A stretch of 64,000 nucleotides of DNA from DVED01 sp963838375 (GCA_963838375.1 CAWIQY010000015.1:1215865-1279864), one strand, 5' to 3'; positions 50,958 to 61,499 are shown, numbered from the stretch's first letter. The notes: generated by a model from the letters alone, not told the origin. Translations and numbers: made by a program.

Positions 50958-51206
50958 AATTCTCTTCAATCTTTGTCAAAATTCGAGCTGGAGCAATCTT
51001 AGGACTCGGCGAAGCGCAAATGCGATGAAAACTCCGCGACCGAGATTGCACCCGGAATTATCTTATCAAAATCCCGCCCCTTATTCTGTTTTGTTTTTTG
51101 CTAGGAACTTAGTACTCGCGATCGACTCTGTTTTTTTGTAAAGAAATAATACATAAAGCCGAATATTAAAAAAAATATGGTAATAGCTTTCAATGCTAAG
51201 CAGATG

Positions 51207-51425
51207 CTATTGACTGCTAAATGTGTCTTTGAGAAGTTGGGGCAAATTGAAAATACTATCCAAAATGGCATCCGGACCGATACCGAAAAAGAGTTGTAGC
51301 AAAAGGACGATCGCGGCGACGGCGATCGCTGTGCTCACCGTCGTCTTCACGATCTTAATCAGCCAAGTGAAGATCAACCAAGACAAAATCAGAGAAGCAA
51401 TAACCAAAATCAGTTGTGCGGACAT
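51207..51425 (-). CDS. Small conserved membrane protein
   Basis: 72 residues with two hydrophobic helices (LILVIASLILSWLIFTWLI and TAIAVAAIVLLLQLFFGIG) and a C-terminus FNLPQLLKDTFSS. A similar small protein is common in cyanobacteria and has no known function. The start MSAQLIL at 51425 is natural; spacing to the CRISPR array is 150 bp. Confidence 0.7.
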   Translation of the reverse strand: MSAQLILVIASLILSWLIFTWLIKIVKTTVSTAIAVAAIVLLLQLFFGIGPDAILDSIFNLPQLLKDTFSSQ

Positions 51426-51575
51426 CTTACAGGTTGCTTAACATCTGTTTGCTCTTTTAACACAACAAGACGGAAATCACTAGTCCGCTTCACCATTTAT
51501 ACAGGCTTTACTAACGCTTGTAGCAGTCTTGACACTCCCCCGGTTGAACCCAAGGAGAAATGATGCTGAGTGGGT

Positions 51576-54500
51576 TATTCAATCCCTAATAGGGATTATA
51601 GGTGATTGCGACAATGGCTCGACGGACTTGATGGGAAAAATCGGGCTTGTTTCAATCCCTGATAGGGATTATAGGTGATTGCGACTTTTTAATTCCGAAA
51701 TGTTCGAGGCAAATCTCGTAGGTTCAGTTTCAATCCCTGATAGGGATTATAGGTGATTGCGACTAAGGGCGCTTTTTGCGATCGCTCAAGGAACAAATTG
51801 TTTCAATCCCTGATAGGGATTATAGGTGATTGCGACCGCCGTAAGTGGCTCTGTAATAATTCCACCCACTCGGTTTCAATCCCTGATAGGGATTATAGGT
51901 GATTGCGACACGGCAAGAATGGCACTAATGGCAAGAATGGTACTGTTTCAATCCCTGATAGGGATTATAGGTGATTGCGACGGGCGAGTTCGCGTGCGAT
52001 GTTAGCGAGCTCTCCGTTGTTTCAATCCCTGATAGGGATTATAGGTGATTGCGACTTAGTTACACTGGGGAACCACGGTAACACCCGATGTTTCAATCCC
52101 TGATAGGGATTATAGGTGATTGCGACGCTAAGGTCGTCCGGGTCTGGCATTTCTCCCCCACTCGTTTCAATCCCTGATAGGGATTATAGGTGATTGCGAC
52201 GGAGTTGGCTGTAGTTGAGAAGCGATCCCGCAACTAGTTTCAATCCCTGATAGGGATTATAGGTGATTGCGACGAGGACTGGAAACTGATCCGAGGCTCT
52301 CGCTCTGTTTCAATCCCTGATAGGGATTATAGGTGATTGCGACGAGGACTGGAAACTGATCCGAGGCTCTCGCTCTGTTTCAATCCCTGATAGGGATTAT
52401 AGGTGATTGCGACGTAAGGCTTCGAGGGTTTCCCCGTCCCAGTGACTGTTTCAATCCCTGATAGGGATTATAGGTGATTGCGACTTGAAGTCGCGGCTCC
52501 AGTTTCATAACGAAAGCCAAGTTTCAATCCCTGATAGGGATTATAGGTGATTGCGACTTGAAACTGCCCCCTACAGCCGTACCACTTTGCGTTTCAATCC
52601 CTGATAGGGATTATAGGTGATTGCGACGGATTGTGCGATCGCCACCTATAAAGGGTCGGGTAAGTTTCAATCCCTGATAGGGATTATAGGTGATTGCGAC
52701 GTCAAACGTTGTATTTTCCCCAGGATACACCCTGTTTCAATCCCTGATAGGGATTATAGGTGATTGCGACTTTAGCCTCCATGTTTGAGGAGGCGGGGTT
52801 AGATGTTTCAATCCCTGATAGGGATTATAGGTGATTGCGACGCGACCGATACCGCTGTGATTGTTGCAGCTTGGAAGGTTTCAATCCCTGATAGGGATTA
52901 TAGGTGATTGCGACTTTTTGAGTACAGTCAAACAGACAGCGACGAAAGTTTCAATCCCTGATAGGGATTATAGGTGATTGCGACAAGCAATGCGCCCATA
53001 TCGCGAATGAATCTTCTCGTTACCGGGTTTCAATCCCTGATAGGGATTATAGGTGATTGCGACTCTCTGCACATCCTACATCTTGGATGTATACCAAATT
53101 GGTTTCAATCCCTGATAGGGATTATAGGTGATTGCGACCATATCGCCGGGGGCGGTGGGATTCAGGCTCAGGTGTTTCAATCCCTGATAGGGATTATAGG
53201 TGATTGCGACGATGATCAATCCGGTGGATGTCGATCGATATGGTTTCAATCCCTGATAGGGATTATAGGTGATTGCGACTGAATGAACTGCACGGGAGGC
53301 AGAGTTTGCACTCTCGGTTTCAATCCCTGATAGGGATTATAGGTGATTGCGACTTTTCCTATCGCCAGATTAAGGCGGGCGAGTTCGCGCGCGTTTCAAT
53401 CCCTGATAGGGATTATAGGTGATTGCGACGCGGCGGCGGCAAGAGCTATAAAAGATAGGATTTTGGTTTCAATCCCTGATAGGGATTATAGGTGATTGCG
53501 ACCAGCGGTGGCAGCGGTGGCAGCGGTGGCAGTGGATATGTTTCAATCCCTGATAGGGATTATAGGTGATTGCGACTATTCTGAATTAGACCTACCCGAA
53601 CTCGATGCTGACGTTTCAATCCCTGATAGGGATTATAGGTGATTGCGACGGTGAAAGTATCGCCATCGGCAATCGATTTAATTTCGTTTCAATCCCTGAT
53701 AGGGATTATAGGTGATTGCGACTAGAGGAATTATTGAAAAGTAATCAGTCCCCTAACTTGTTTCAATCCCTGATAGGGATTATAGGTGATTGCGACAATC
53801 ATCTCGCCAGCTCCAGTATGGAATTGAGCCGTTTCAATCCCTGATAGGGATTATAGGTGATTGCGACACATTGCGCCGGGGGCATCGGCGGGGTGAAGTT
53901 ACAGTTTCAATCCCTGATAGGGATTGTAGGTGATTGCGACTTTCCGGCTTCTAGGAGCGAGAGGCAAGTCCCCAAGGGTTTCAATCCCTGATAGGGATTA
54001 TAGGTGATTGCGACTGCAGGTTAGCGTTAGTTGCCAATAGTAGTCTCTCGCGTTTCAATCCCTGATAGGGATTATAGGTGATTGCGACGATTCCCGGTTG
54101 ATTGCGTTTAACAAAACCGGCACAGGTTTCAATCCCTGATAGGGATTATAGGTGATTGCGACCCGTCTTTTGGATAAACCTCGATCACATCAAAGAGGTG
54201 TTTCAATCCCTGATAGGGATTATAGGTGATTGCGACGAAGCGACCTGTATTAAGCCCGTCTCAGGGTTTTTGTTTCAATCCCTGATAGGGATTATAGGTG
54301 ATTGCGACCAAAGCTTTTCCCAGTTCCGTCTGAATAAGACACGTTTCAATCCCTGATAGGGATTATAGGTGATTGCGACCCGGACACAACCCGGCGGGGA
54401 ACGACAGCCACAAGCCAGTTTCAATCCCTGATAGGGATTATAGGTGATTGCGACCAGCAGCAACTGGCTTATCAAAAAGCTATGCTGACTGTTTCAATCC

Positions 54501-55578
54501 CTGATAGGGATTATAGGTGATTGCGACTGTGGGCAAAGATTGAAGGCGTTTTCAGTTCCGATCGGTTTCAATCCCTGATAGGGATTATAGGTGATTGCGA
54601 CGCCGACACTTTCTCAAATTCCGGTGAGCTTATGCGTTTCAATCCCTGATAGGGATTATAGGTGATTGCGACGTTCGGATTGCCGTCTCCCTAGCTCCCG
54701 CAGCCGGTTTCAATCCCTGATAGGGATTATAGGTGATTGCGACGGGAGGGGCTGCGCCCTTCTCATTTCGTAAGGGCAAGTTTCAATCCCTGATAGGGAT
54801 TATAGGTGATTGCGACCCCGATCTCTCGAGCGGGATCTGAAAGCTCAAAGTTTCAATCCCTGATAGGGATTATAGGTGATTGCGACGATGGAGTGTTAAT
54901 CCTAAGTACACCAAAAACAGTTTCAATCCCTGATAGGGATTATAGGTGATTGCGACAGGGTGTAGTAGAATTCTTGGAAGATTTGGGTGTGTTTCAATCC
55001 CTGATAGGGATTATAGGTGATTGCGACTAAAGCTGAGAATGTTCTGTGCGACTTCTACACGATCGTTTCAATCCCTGATAGGGATTATAGGTGATTGCGA
55101 CTCGAACTTTCGGATTCTAATTCAGAATTAAACCCGGGTTTCAATCCCTGATAGGGATTATAGGTGATTGCGACGTTCCAGTTCGCAGAGTGCAAGGCTT
55201 CCGCAACGTGCCGTTTCAATCCCTGATAGGGATTATAGGTGATTGCGACGGCGAGCAATAGATGCAAGTCGCTTCGTTCAGATCCTACAGTTTCAATCCC
55301 TGATAGGGATTATAGGTGATTGCGACTTCCCTGGCTCAGCCTCAGCGGAACGATGAACCCGGTTTCAATCCCTGATAGGGATTATAGGTGATTGCGACCT
55401 GAGTCAATTCAATCCCTGATAGGGATTATAGGTGATTGCGACGATTGTCTGCAACTCGTTTCAATCCCTGATAGGGATTATAGGTGATTGCGACGGCTGA
55501 TGATCTGCAGAACCGGATATAGCACGCTGCCGATTTGTTGCGTTTCAATCCCTGATAGGGATTATAGGTGATTGCGAC
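51576..55578 (-). CRISPR. CRISPR array, 56 repeats by manual count, no cas genes in window
   Basis: 37-base repeats beginning GTTTCAATCCCTGATAGG and ending GGTGATTGCGAC on the plus strand, with mostly 33-40-base spacers. On the minus strand each ends ATTGAAAC, the usual crRNA 5' tag, so transcription should run leftward from about 55580. The leftmost repeat (51576-51612) is degenerate, as expected at the leader-distal end. Internal stem ATCCCT/AGGGAT. Irregularities: one spacer duplicated with its repeat (52274-52306 and 52344-52376); a variant repeat near 53904 (GATTGTAGG); and at the right end spacers of 7, 15 and 47 bases (55399-55405, 55443-55457, 55495-55541) around a repeat whose first bases are altered (55406). 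Subtype cannot be assigned without cas genes. Confidence 0.97.
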
Positions 55579-55968
55579 CGCCTTGGTTTGAAACCCTTGC
55601 TGTATTTAATTTTGAAGGTTCTGTTCCGCTAACCTCCCCAAGAATAGCATCGATCGAGGGAAAAAGCAAGAGAGCGGGAAAGTCTCAAAGCCCTAAAACC
55701 CTTGATATCAGAGACTTGCAGCATTTGCGCTAACCGGGTATCAGCCAGCAATCGCTCAAAACCTTGCCCAGAGAAGCATTCAGGCATTTTTTCAGCTTGT
55801 GACATTTTTACACCCCCCCGTTAGCGCAAAACTGAGCAGAAAAAGCATGAGGATCTCGATGAAGTTTACGAGGAGATCGGGAGTTCCTTCTCGATCGTCC
55901 AAAAATTGCTACGAAAATTATAATTATGATAAGTTTTCTTAAAAAGAGCATCGTCACTTGAGAACACT
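55579..55968 (-). promoter_or_regulatory. Putative CRISPR leader region
   Basis: 390 bp to the right of the array, the leader side if transcription is leftward. It is moderately AT-rich with TTTGCGCTAAC / GTTAGCGCAAA inverted copies near 55724 and 55821. A 58-codon minus-strand frame (55629-55805) has no family match that I know and may be chance. A C-run of seven lies near 55812. Confidence 0.45.
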
Positions 55969-56436
55969 ATGAGCTTCGATCTTCCAGACTCCGTAAAATT
56001 CGGGCTTAACTTCGTCCACCCGATCCTGATGTGGATTTTATTTGCCATCACCCTCTACGCCCTCTATTCCGGAGTTCAAGTACAGCGAACCCGATCGGCA
56101 GAAGGTGAAGTCAAAAAGGAACTCGTCAAAGGCAAATTCCGAAATAAGCACTACCAAATCGGTTCCTTGCTGCTTGCCATCATGATTTTAGGGACGATCG
56201 GCGGCATGGGGGTAACTTATATCAATAACGGTAAACTATTTTTCGGGTCTCATCTCTTGGTGGGCTTGAGCATGACTGGAATCGTGGGGATTTCTGCGGC
56301 TCTTGCCCCGTTGATGCAAGGTGGAAACACCTGGGCACGCTACACCCATATTACCTTAAATGTCAGCCTTCTCGGACTTTTTGGCTGGCAAGCGGTTACG
56401 GGAATGCAGATCGTGCAGAAAATCCTCAGTAACTAG
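55969..56436 (+). CDS. DUF4079 family membrane protein
   Basis: 155 residues with four hydrophobic segments: FVHPILMWILFAITLYALYSG, IGSLLLAIMILGTIGGMGVTYI, HLLVGLSMTGIVGISAALAPLM, and TLNVSLLGLFGWQAVTGMQIV. The HP in the first helix and the conserved H residues (FVHP, NKHYQIGS, SHLLVG, THITLN) resemble the cytochrome b561-like layout of DUF4079, restricted mostly to cyanobacteria. Function is unknown; heme binding is only suggested. ATG 55969 has no strong Shine-Dalgarno. Confidence 0.82.
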   Translation: MSFDLPDSVKFGLNFVHPILMWILFAITLYALYSGVQVQRTRSAEGEVKKELVKGKFRNKHYQIGSLLLAIMILGTIGGMGVTYINNGKLFFGSHLLVGLSMTGIVGISAALAPLMQGGNTWARYTHITLNVSLLGLFGWQAVTGMQIVQKILSN

Positions 56437-56446
56437 GTTGTTAATA

Positions 56447-56480
<34 letters not shown>

Positions 56481-56562
56481 GATTCATCACCGATCGGGAA
56501 ATTCACAGTGCGTTACCCAAAAACTCTGGTAGGGTTTTTGGGTAACGTCGATTCATTCGGCT

Positions 56563-57300
56563 TCAATTCGGGTTCGACTTCGGCTGACACACAAAACTCT
56601 GGCGTTGCCGATAAACCCGATGAAACGTTTCTAAGGATTGAGTTCCTAGTTCGCTGTGAAAGTCTTCTTGGACTTTGCGGGTGAGGTGGCGGGAAACTTG
56701 TTTAACGATTTGGGTAATTAGACGATCGCCCGTTGTTTGAATTAACTTGGGAGACAGCGCCCGCAGCAGCTTGGGAAAGCCCACACCAACCGAGAGTTTC
56801 AACTCCCAATTCACACAGGTTACTGCCAGATCGGGATCTGAGTCATCTGTGGCATCTGCTAAAATTTGCAGAGCCTGAAAATCCACTTCGTATCCCGGCG
56901 GTACGTAGTCGGGCACGGCGATGGTTTGAATTCGGTAGACCCGTTCTTCTTGTGGCAGCAATTCTAAGCCGACCTTCGGCTCAACCGCGTAACCCAGCGC
57001 CCCATACTTGCCGATGGTCAGCGCGTAGCCATTTTCCCCCAGCGGATCGACCTTCATGGGCGTCGCGCATCGGCAAAACCAGCCTTGATGAACGTCTAAA
57101 TAATTGGCAACTGCCTGGGGGTCGGCATACATTTCCATATGACCGACAAACTGACTGTGAAACCAGAAGAACCGATCGGTTGCTTCGTTTTCGATGTCTG
57201 CACTTTCTCGATCGGTCGAGGTGAAAGCTGGATTGAACGATAGCTGTTCCTCGAAGGATGACTGCATAACCAACTTGCTAATGTTGCTCGATGTTTGCAC
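56563..57300 (-). CDS. DUF1997 domain protein
   Basis: 245 residues. The central 180 residues carry the DUF1997 pattern (WFHSQFVGHMEMYADPQAVANYLDVHQGWFCRCATPMKVDPLGENGYALTIGKYGALGYAV, given as separate motifs in the family), a START-like ligand fold of cyanobacteria and plastids. The C-terminus is helical and basic. No function is established. GTG 57300 has GGAAG 9 bases upstream; ATG 57267 (MQSSFEEQL) is the alternative. The gene is divergent from the SDR gene at 57567. Confidence 0.8.
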   Translation of the reverse strand: MQTSSNISKLVMQSSFEEQLSFNPAFTSTDRESADIENEATDRFFWFHSQFVGHMEMYADPQAVANYLDVHQGWFCRCATPMKVDPLGENGYALTIGKYGALGYAVEPKVGLELLPQEERVYRIQTIAVPDYVPPGYEVDFQALQILADATDDSDPDLAVTCVNWELKLSVGVGFPKLLRALSPKLIQTTGDRLITQIVKQVSRHLTRKVQEDFHSELGTQSLETFHRVYRQRQSFVCQPKSNPN

Positions 57301-57566
57301 TACGGACTTCCGCCTTCAGCTTCATGGACTTCTCCTTCTAGGTTAACCTTCAATCGGGAGAGTCATATCCGTATTTTTGCTGAAAATCTGACCCTACTCC
57401 CAAAAATTCATCCTACAGGAGGAATCTGAAAAGTTGAGAGCAGCATAAACTAGAGTATCAGTCTTTGATTGTGCTAAATGTAGCAGAACTCGTGTCAACA
57501 TTTATTAATGTTAGTCACAAAGCGTTAACAAATTTGACCGCTATTTAGAGAGCCTAAAAAACTACG

Positions 57567-58226
57567 ATGAAAGCATTTGTTGCCGGAGCAACGGGAGAAA
57601 CCGGTCGCCGGATCGTTGCCGAGTTGCTCGATAGAAACATTCCCGTACGCGCGCTGGTGCGAGATCTAGCCGCTGCCCGATCGATTTTACCTTCCCAAGT
57701 CGAATTGGTCACGGGAGACGTGCTACAACCCGATACTTTGCGATCGGCGATCGGCGATAGTACCGTTGTCCTCTGCGCGACGGGCGCCAAACCCAGTCTC
57801 GATCCGTTCGGTCCGTACCGGGTGGATTTGGAAGGGACGAAAAACTTGGTGGATGTCGCCCAGGAAAAAGGCATCGAGCATTTTGTGCTGGTGACGTCTC
57901 TGTGTGTCTCCCAGTTGTTCCATCCCCTGAATTTATTTTGGCTAATTTTGGTGTGGAAAAAGCAAGCCGAAGAGTATCTTGTCAAGAGTAATTTAACTTA
58001 TACGATCGTTCGTCCGGGTGGTTTAAAAAACGAAGACTATCCCGCTGCGATCGTCATGCGCTCAGCCGATACAATGTTTGAGGGTAGCATTCCCCGGCAG
58101 AAGGTCGCTCAAGTGTGTGTCCAAGCACTCAGCCAGCCGGAATCTCGTAATAAAATTGTCGAGATTGTCGCCGAACCGGGAGTACCGCAAACAGATTTTA
58201 AAACGTTGTTTGCTAGCGTTCGTTAA
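57567..58226 (+). CDS. Atypical short-chain dehydrogenase, NAD(P)-binding
   Basis: 219 residues. NmrA/Ycf39-like atypical SDR: FVAGATGETGRRIV gives the GxxGxxG nucleotide motif, ALVRDL and VTGDVLQPDTL are the usual second strand, and TYTIVRPGGL is the YxxxRPG-type segment. There is no YxxxK catalytic motif, as in many of these proteins. Probably binds NADP for chlorophyll or quinone metabolism, or as a chaperone; unspecific. ATG 57567 follows a run of A. The GH104-like gene starts 20 bp after its stop. Confidence 0.88.
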   Translation: MKAFVAGATGETGRRIVAELLDRNIPVRALVRDLAAARSILPSQVELVTGDVLQPDTLRSAIGDSTVVLCATGAKPSLDPFGPYRVDLEGTKNLVDVAQEKGIEHFVLVTSLCVSQLFHPLNLFWLILVWKKQAEEYLVKSNLTYTIVRPGGLKNEDYPAAIVMRSADTMFEGSIPRQKVAQVCVQALSQPESRNKIVEIVAEPGVPQTDFKTLFASVR

Positions 58227-58246
58227 AGGGGATGGAGAGGGTGCAG

Positions 58247-59221
58247 ATGGGCTTATCTCGCTTGCGTGGGTTATTCGATCGACGATCGCGTCGATTACTA
58301 CCAAAAGACTCGTCGGGGAGGTATTTGTCACAATCCCTTGACTCCGGCAATGTGGAGATGCAACTGCCCCGACATATCAAAGTGCGGATTTCTCACAGTA
58401 CCCGACATCGGTGGGTGCGCAGGTTTTCCCTGCATTCTCTGTATTCGACTCGTCGTCCCGTTCAAATCGCGATCGAGATTTTGGGCGAACTGCTCAACAC
58501 CGTTTGGTCGCTGCGTCGCGATTTAATGGTGGGTAGTGTGGTTACTTTAGGTATGATGTTGGTGTTGTTCAATGCAATTGACAGACCCGAAAAACCCATA
58601 CCCTTACCAGCGACTCCCCAAGCCCAATGGCAGCCACCGCCCCCCCTGGTGATGACAGGAGGCGACCCCTACATCCGGGCGCTGATGCGGACGATATCGG
58701 CATCGGAATCGAATGTAGAGTATCCCTACTCGGTGCTGTATGGTGGTCGATACGTGCGAGATCTCAAAAACCATCCCGATATTTGCGTGACGATTGTTGT
58801 CGGTCCTAATAAGGGGAATTGCACGACAGCAGCCGGACGATATCAGATGCTGACCACCACGTGGGATCTCAAGTCAGAACGCTATCATCCCCAAGGTCTA
58901 GAATCGGGTTCTGGCAATTCTTATAGCTTTGAACCGCAATTTCAGGATGAAGTCGTGCACGCTTGGCTGGCGGATGAAAAAGCTTGGGGTGTGGATTTGA
59001 CCGATTTATTGCGCCAAGGAAGAGTGGAAGATGTGTTGAAAGTTCTATCGCCGACTTGGACGAGTTTGGGATACGGGATTGAAACGAATTCCATGTCGCC
59101 GTACTTAACGGAAATTTATGGGGAAATGTTAGCGGAGGAGTTGCCTGGGAACAGCAACTCTAACATGACTCGAGAACAAGTGAAGAGCAAACGGAGGATC
59201 AATCTCAGAGATCGGGTTTAG
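58247..59221 (+). CDS. GH104-like muramidase with N-terminal membrane anchor
   Basis: 324 residues. A basic N-terminal 90 residues, a single transmembrane helix (VGSVVTLGMMLVLFNAI, about 97-113), a Pro-rich linker (PPPPLV), then a lysozyme-like domain: IRALMRTISASESNVEYPYSVLYGGRYV with the catalytic Glu of the lambda-endolysin/GH104 type, and TTAAGRYQMLTTTWD. Probably cleaves periplasmic murein, perhaps at septal junctions or during growth. ATG 58247 is chosen because GGAGAGG lies 6 bases upstream; ATG 58232 is also in frame. The stop overlaps by 17 bp the convergent methyltransferase. Confidence 0.82.
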   Translation: MGLSRLRGLFDRRSRRLLPKDSSGRYLSQSLDSGNVEMQLPRHIKVRISHSTRHRWVRRFSLHSLYSTRRPVQIAIEILGELLNTVWSLRRDLMVGSVVTLGMMLVLFNAIDRPEKPIPLPATPQAQWQPPPPLVMTGGDPYIRALMRTISASESNVEYPYSVLYGGRYVRDLKNHPDICVTIVVGPNKGNCTTAAGRYQMLTTTWDLKSERYHPQGLESGSGNSYSFEPQFQDEVVHAWLADEKAWGVDLTDLLRQGRVEDVLKVLSPTWTSLGYGIETNSMSPYLTEIYGEMLAEELPGNSNSNMTREQVKSKRRINLRDRV

Positions 59222-59969
59222 TCGCGACGACGCGCAAGCGTCGATAGTCTGCGTACCACATACTATTTCGGTAGAGGTGAGGGCGCAATTGCCTCTCGAC
59301 GGCGGCTAAAATTTCAGGTTGTCGTTCCGTGGGAATTTCGCAAAGGAGGGAAGCGGCAAACATGGCTAACCAGTTTTGCATTCCTTCGTCGCCGTCTAGG
59401 GGAGTGGGACGATCGAAGAGTAGCGCCAACGACACGTCAAATCCCTGTTGTTCTAATAGTGTTGTGTATTCGCCAATACTGGGAAAATACCACAAATTCT
59501 CAATGGTTGGTTCGGGATATCCGGCAGCGACGAGAATGCGGCATAGAGCCTCAACGATCGTCCCGACATTGCCCTTACCGCCAAATTCTGCCACAAAACG
59601 TCCCCCCGGAACGAGCGATCGCCATATGCCTTCGATCGCTCGTTCGGGTTGGGTCATCCAATGCAGAGCCGCGTTAGAAAAAATAGCATCGAATTCGGTA
59701 TGATAAGGGAGATTTTCCCCGTCGATGATTTCAAAGTTTAATGTGGGATAACATTGGCGAGCTTGGGCAATCATTTTGGGGGAACTGTCAATTCCCAAGA
59801 CAATTGCTCCTGTTTGGGCGATTCGATCGCTCAAATGTCCCGTACCGCATCCCAAATCTAAAATTTTCTCTCCCGTTTTAGCATCGAGAAGTGGCAACAA
59901 ATCGGTTCCTCGCTGCCAGACAAAGGAGTGTTTTTCGTCGTAAAGAGATGTGTTCCAATTGTTTGTCAT
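59205..59969 (-). CDS. Class I SAM-dependent methyltransferase
   Basis: 254 residues. Motif I ILDLGCGTGHLSDRIA, motif II LGIDSSPKMIAQA, acidic post-II IDGENLPY, and motif IV DAIFSNAALHWM are complete. Resembles trans-aconitate methyltransferase and ubiquinone/biotin-type methyltransferases; substrate unknown. ATG 59969 opens MTNNWNTSLYDEKHSFVW. It is divergent from the lipoate-ligase-like gene at 60024. Confidence 0.88.
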   Translation of the reverse strand: MTNNWNTSLYDEKHSFVWQRGTDLLPLLDAKTGEKILDLGCGTGHLSDRIAQTGAIVLGIDSSPKMIAQARQCYPTLNFEIIDGENLPYHTEFDAIFSNAALHWMTQPERAIEGIWRSLVPGGRFVAEFGGKGNVGTIVEALCRILVAAGYPEPTIENLWYFPSIGEYTTLLEQQGFDVSLALLFDRPTPLDGDEGMQNWLAMFAASLLCEIPTERQPEILAAVERQLRPHLYRNSMWYADYRRLRVVATKPDL

Positions 59970-60023
59970 TGGGTGATTTTAAGGTGAATTGGTGTTAGTT
60001 CTATCACAAATAAGCCAGAGAAA

Positions 60024-60830
60024 ATGACCGATAATCCCTCAATTTGGCGGCTGATTCCGTTACTAGAAGCACCCGGTCACGTCCACATGGCGATCGATCG
60101 TTGGCTATTGGAGCAACATCGGTTGGGTTTACATCCCCCGACGTTACGTTTTTATACTTGGTCGCCGCCAGCGATTTCCCTGGGATACCATCAAAAGCGA
60201 TGGCTTCCTCACTGGCAAAATCTAACGTGGCGGGGTCAGTCGGTGGAGTTGGTGCGTCGTCCCACTGGCGGACGTGCAGTGCTGCATTGCGGAGATCTCA
60301 CCTATGCAGTGGTGATGTCGCCAGAGGGACAGAATCGGATGCAGTCTTATCGATCGATTTGCGAGTTTTTAATCGAAGGTTGGAGAACTTTTGGGGTAGA
60401 ATTGCGCTACGGTAGCGATCTCGACTACACCCGCAGTCCTAACTGTTTTGCCACCGCCACCTCTGCCGATTTAGTTGACACCACAGGTGCGAAGTTTATC
60501 GGTAGCGCTCAACTCAGAAGGGAAAAAGCGACTTTGCAGCACGGATCGATCGGTCTGGCACCCGATATTGCCTTATTTTCTCAGGTGTTTGGTTCGGATG
60601 AGTTACCCCTCTTGCGCCCCTTGACGGATCAAATAACCGACATCGTTGAGGCTTTAACAGCCGCTGCCTCTCGTTGTTTTGGAGTACGCTTCGTGACGGA
60701 ACCCCTCTCAGAGTTGGAGTGGCAAGCGGTTTCTCGAGAGGTTCCATTGCTTCGAGTACCTGAATTAATTCCCGAGGTTCGCGCACCAAAAAGTCGGGAT
60801 GGCGAGCCTCTAAAGCCTGGGGTAAATTGA
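60024..60830 (+). CDS. Lipoate-protein ligase A family protein
   Basis: 268 residues. LplA/LipM-type fold: HMAIDRWLLEQ, FYTWSPPAISLGYHQ, the substrate loop VRRPTGGRAVLHCGDLTYAV (RRxxGGGAVxH motif), and AKFIGSAQLRREKATLQHGSI with the catalytic-type lysine in AKFIGSAQ. Attaches lipoate or octanoate to E2 and GcvH proteins, or transfers octanoyl groups. The C-terminal 40 residues run antisense to the 3' end of the HAD gene, and one of the two has probably lost its natural stop. Confidence 0.85.
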   Translation: MTDNPSIWRLIPLLEAPGHVHMAIDRWLLEQHRLGLHPPTLRFYTWSPPAISLGYHQKRWLPHWQNLTWRGQSVELVRRPTGGRAVLHCGDLTYAVVMSPEGQNRMQSYRSICEFLIEGWRTFGVELRYGSDLDYTRSPNCFATATSADLVDTTGAKFIGSAQLRREKATLQHGSIGLAPDIALFSQVFGSDELPLLRPLTDQITDIVEALTAAASRCFGVRFVTEPLSELEWQAVSREVPLLRVPELIPEVRAPKSRDGEPLKPGVN

Positions 60831-61419
60831 AACCCCAACCGACGGCGATGGCGCGAACTCCGCTTTTACGAGCGGCATCGATATCTCGAGTTTCATCTCC
60901 GACATAAACCAGTTCTTGGGGTTGGAGATTTTCTTGGCGGAGAATTTTTCGGAGAACTTTATGTTTTCCCAAGATTGAAGCTCCGGCAAAAACGGTGTCG
61001 AAGAGATCTTCCATGTCATTTTGTTGTAAAAACTTCGCGACGTTTTCCTGGGAGTTCGAGGTGAGAATGCCGAGCTTAATCCCTCTGGCTTTGAGTTGTT
61101 GTAGCGTTGCTTTCATCCCCGGTATTGGGGTGAGAAACTGGATTTCTCGATTGAGTTCTTTTTTGAGACGTCTAATCAAAAACGGAATTTGCCAAAGGGG
61201 TACAGCAGAAAATTTAAGGATTTCTGTAGAGCTTAAGTTCCTCATTTTATCGATATCTTCAGGGCTGGCAACCCGATAGCCAAATTCGATCGCTAAATGA
61301 TTGAAAAGCTTGACAAATTTATTTAAAGTATCGGCGATCGTTCCGTCAAAATCAAAGAATATTGTTTGAACGATCGAGGGATAAACGGGAATCGGTTGTT
61401 CGGTAACTTTGGCAAACAT
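60514..61419 (-). CDS. HAD family hydrolase with antisense C-terminal extension
   Basis: About 301 residues from ATG 61419. HAD motif I IFFDFDGTIADT, motif II GILTSN, the motif III lysine in LGKHKVL, and motif IV YVGDETRDIDAARKSGVRAIAVGWG are all present; similar to phosphoglycolate phosphatase-like phosphatases of about 220 residues. The last 75 residues, after LEAMEPLEKPLATP, are Arg/Pro-rich and lie opposite the lipoate-ligase coding region, so the true end is probably near 60740-60790. The upstream start at 61500 adds 27 residues without homology. Confidence 0.8.
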   Translation of the reverse strand: MFAKVTEQPIPVYPSIVQTIFFDFDGTIADTLNKFVKLFNHLAIEFGYRVASPEDIDKMRNLSSTEILKFSAVPLWQIPFLIRRLKKELNREIQFLTPIPGMKATLQQLKARGIKLGILTSNSQENVAKFLQQNDMEDLFDTVFAGASILGKHKVLRKILRQENLQPQELVYVGDETRDIDAARKSGVRAIAVGWGFNLPQALEARHPDFLVREPRELIQVLEAMEPLEKPLATPTLRGVPSRSVLQNNERQRLLKPQRCRLFDPSRGARGVTHPNQTPEKIRQYRVPDRSIRAAKSLFPF

Positions 61420-61499
61420 TTTTTGAATAACAGATAATTTTATTGAGATTCGATCGTCTATTTTCTTCGTTCGATCGTAATTCACGATCGAAGATGGCA

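Noticed and set aside
52974..55267. Short open frames with repeated FQSLIGIIGDCD or NPYQGLK
   Set aside because: Direct translation of CRISPR repeats.
55629..55805. 58-codon minus-strand frame next to the array
   Set aside because: No recognised cas or other motif; could be chance in the leader region.
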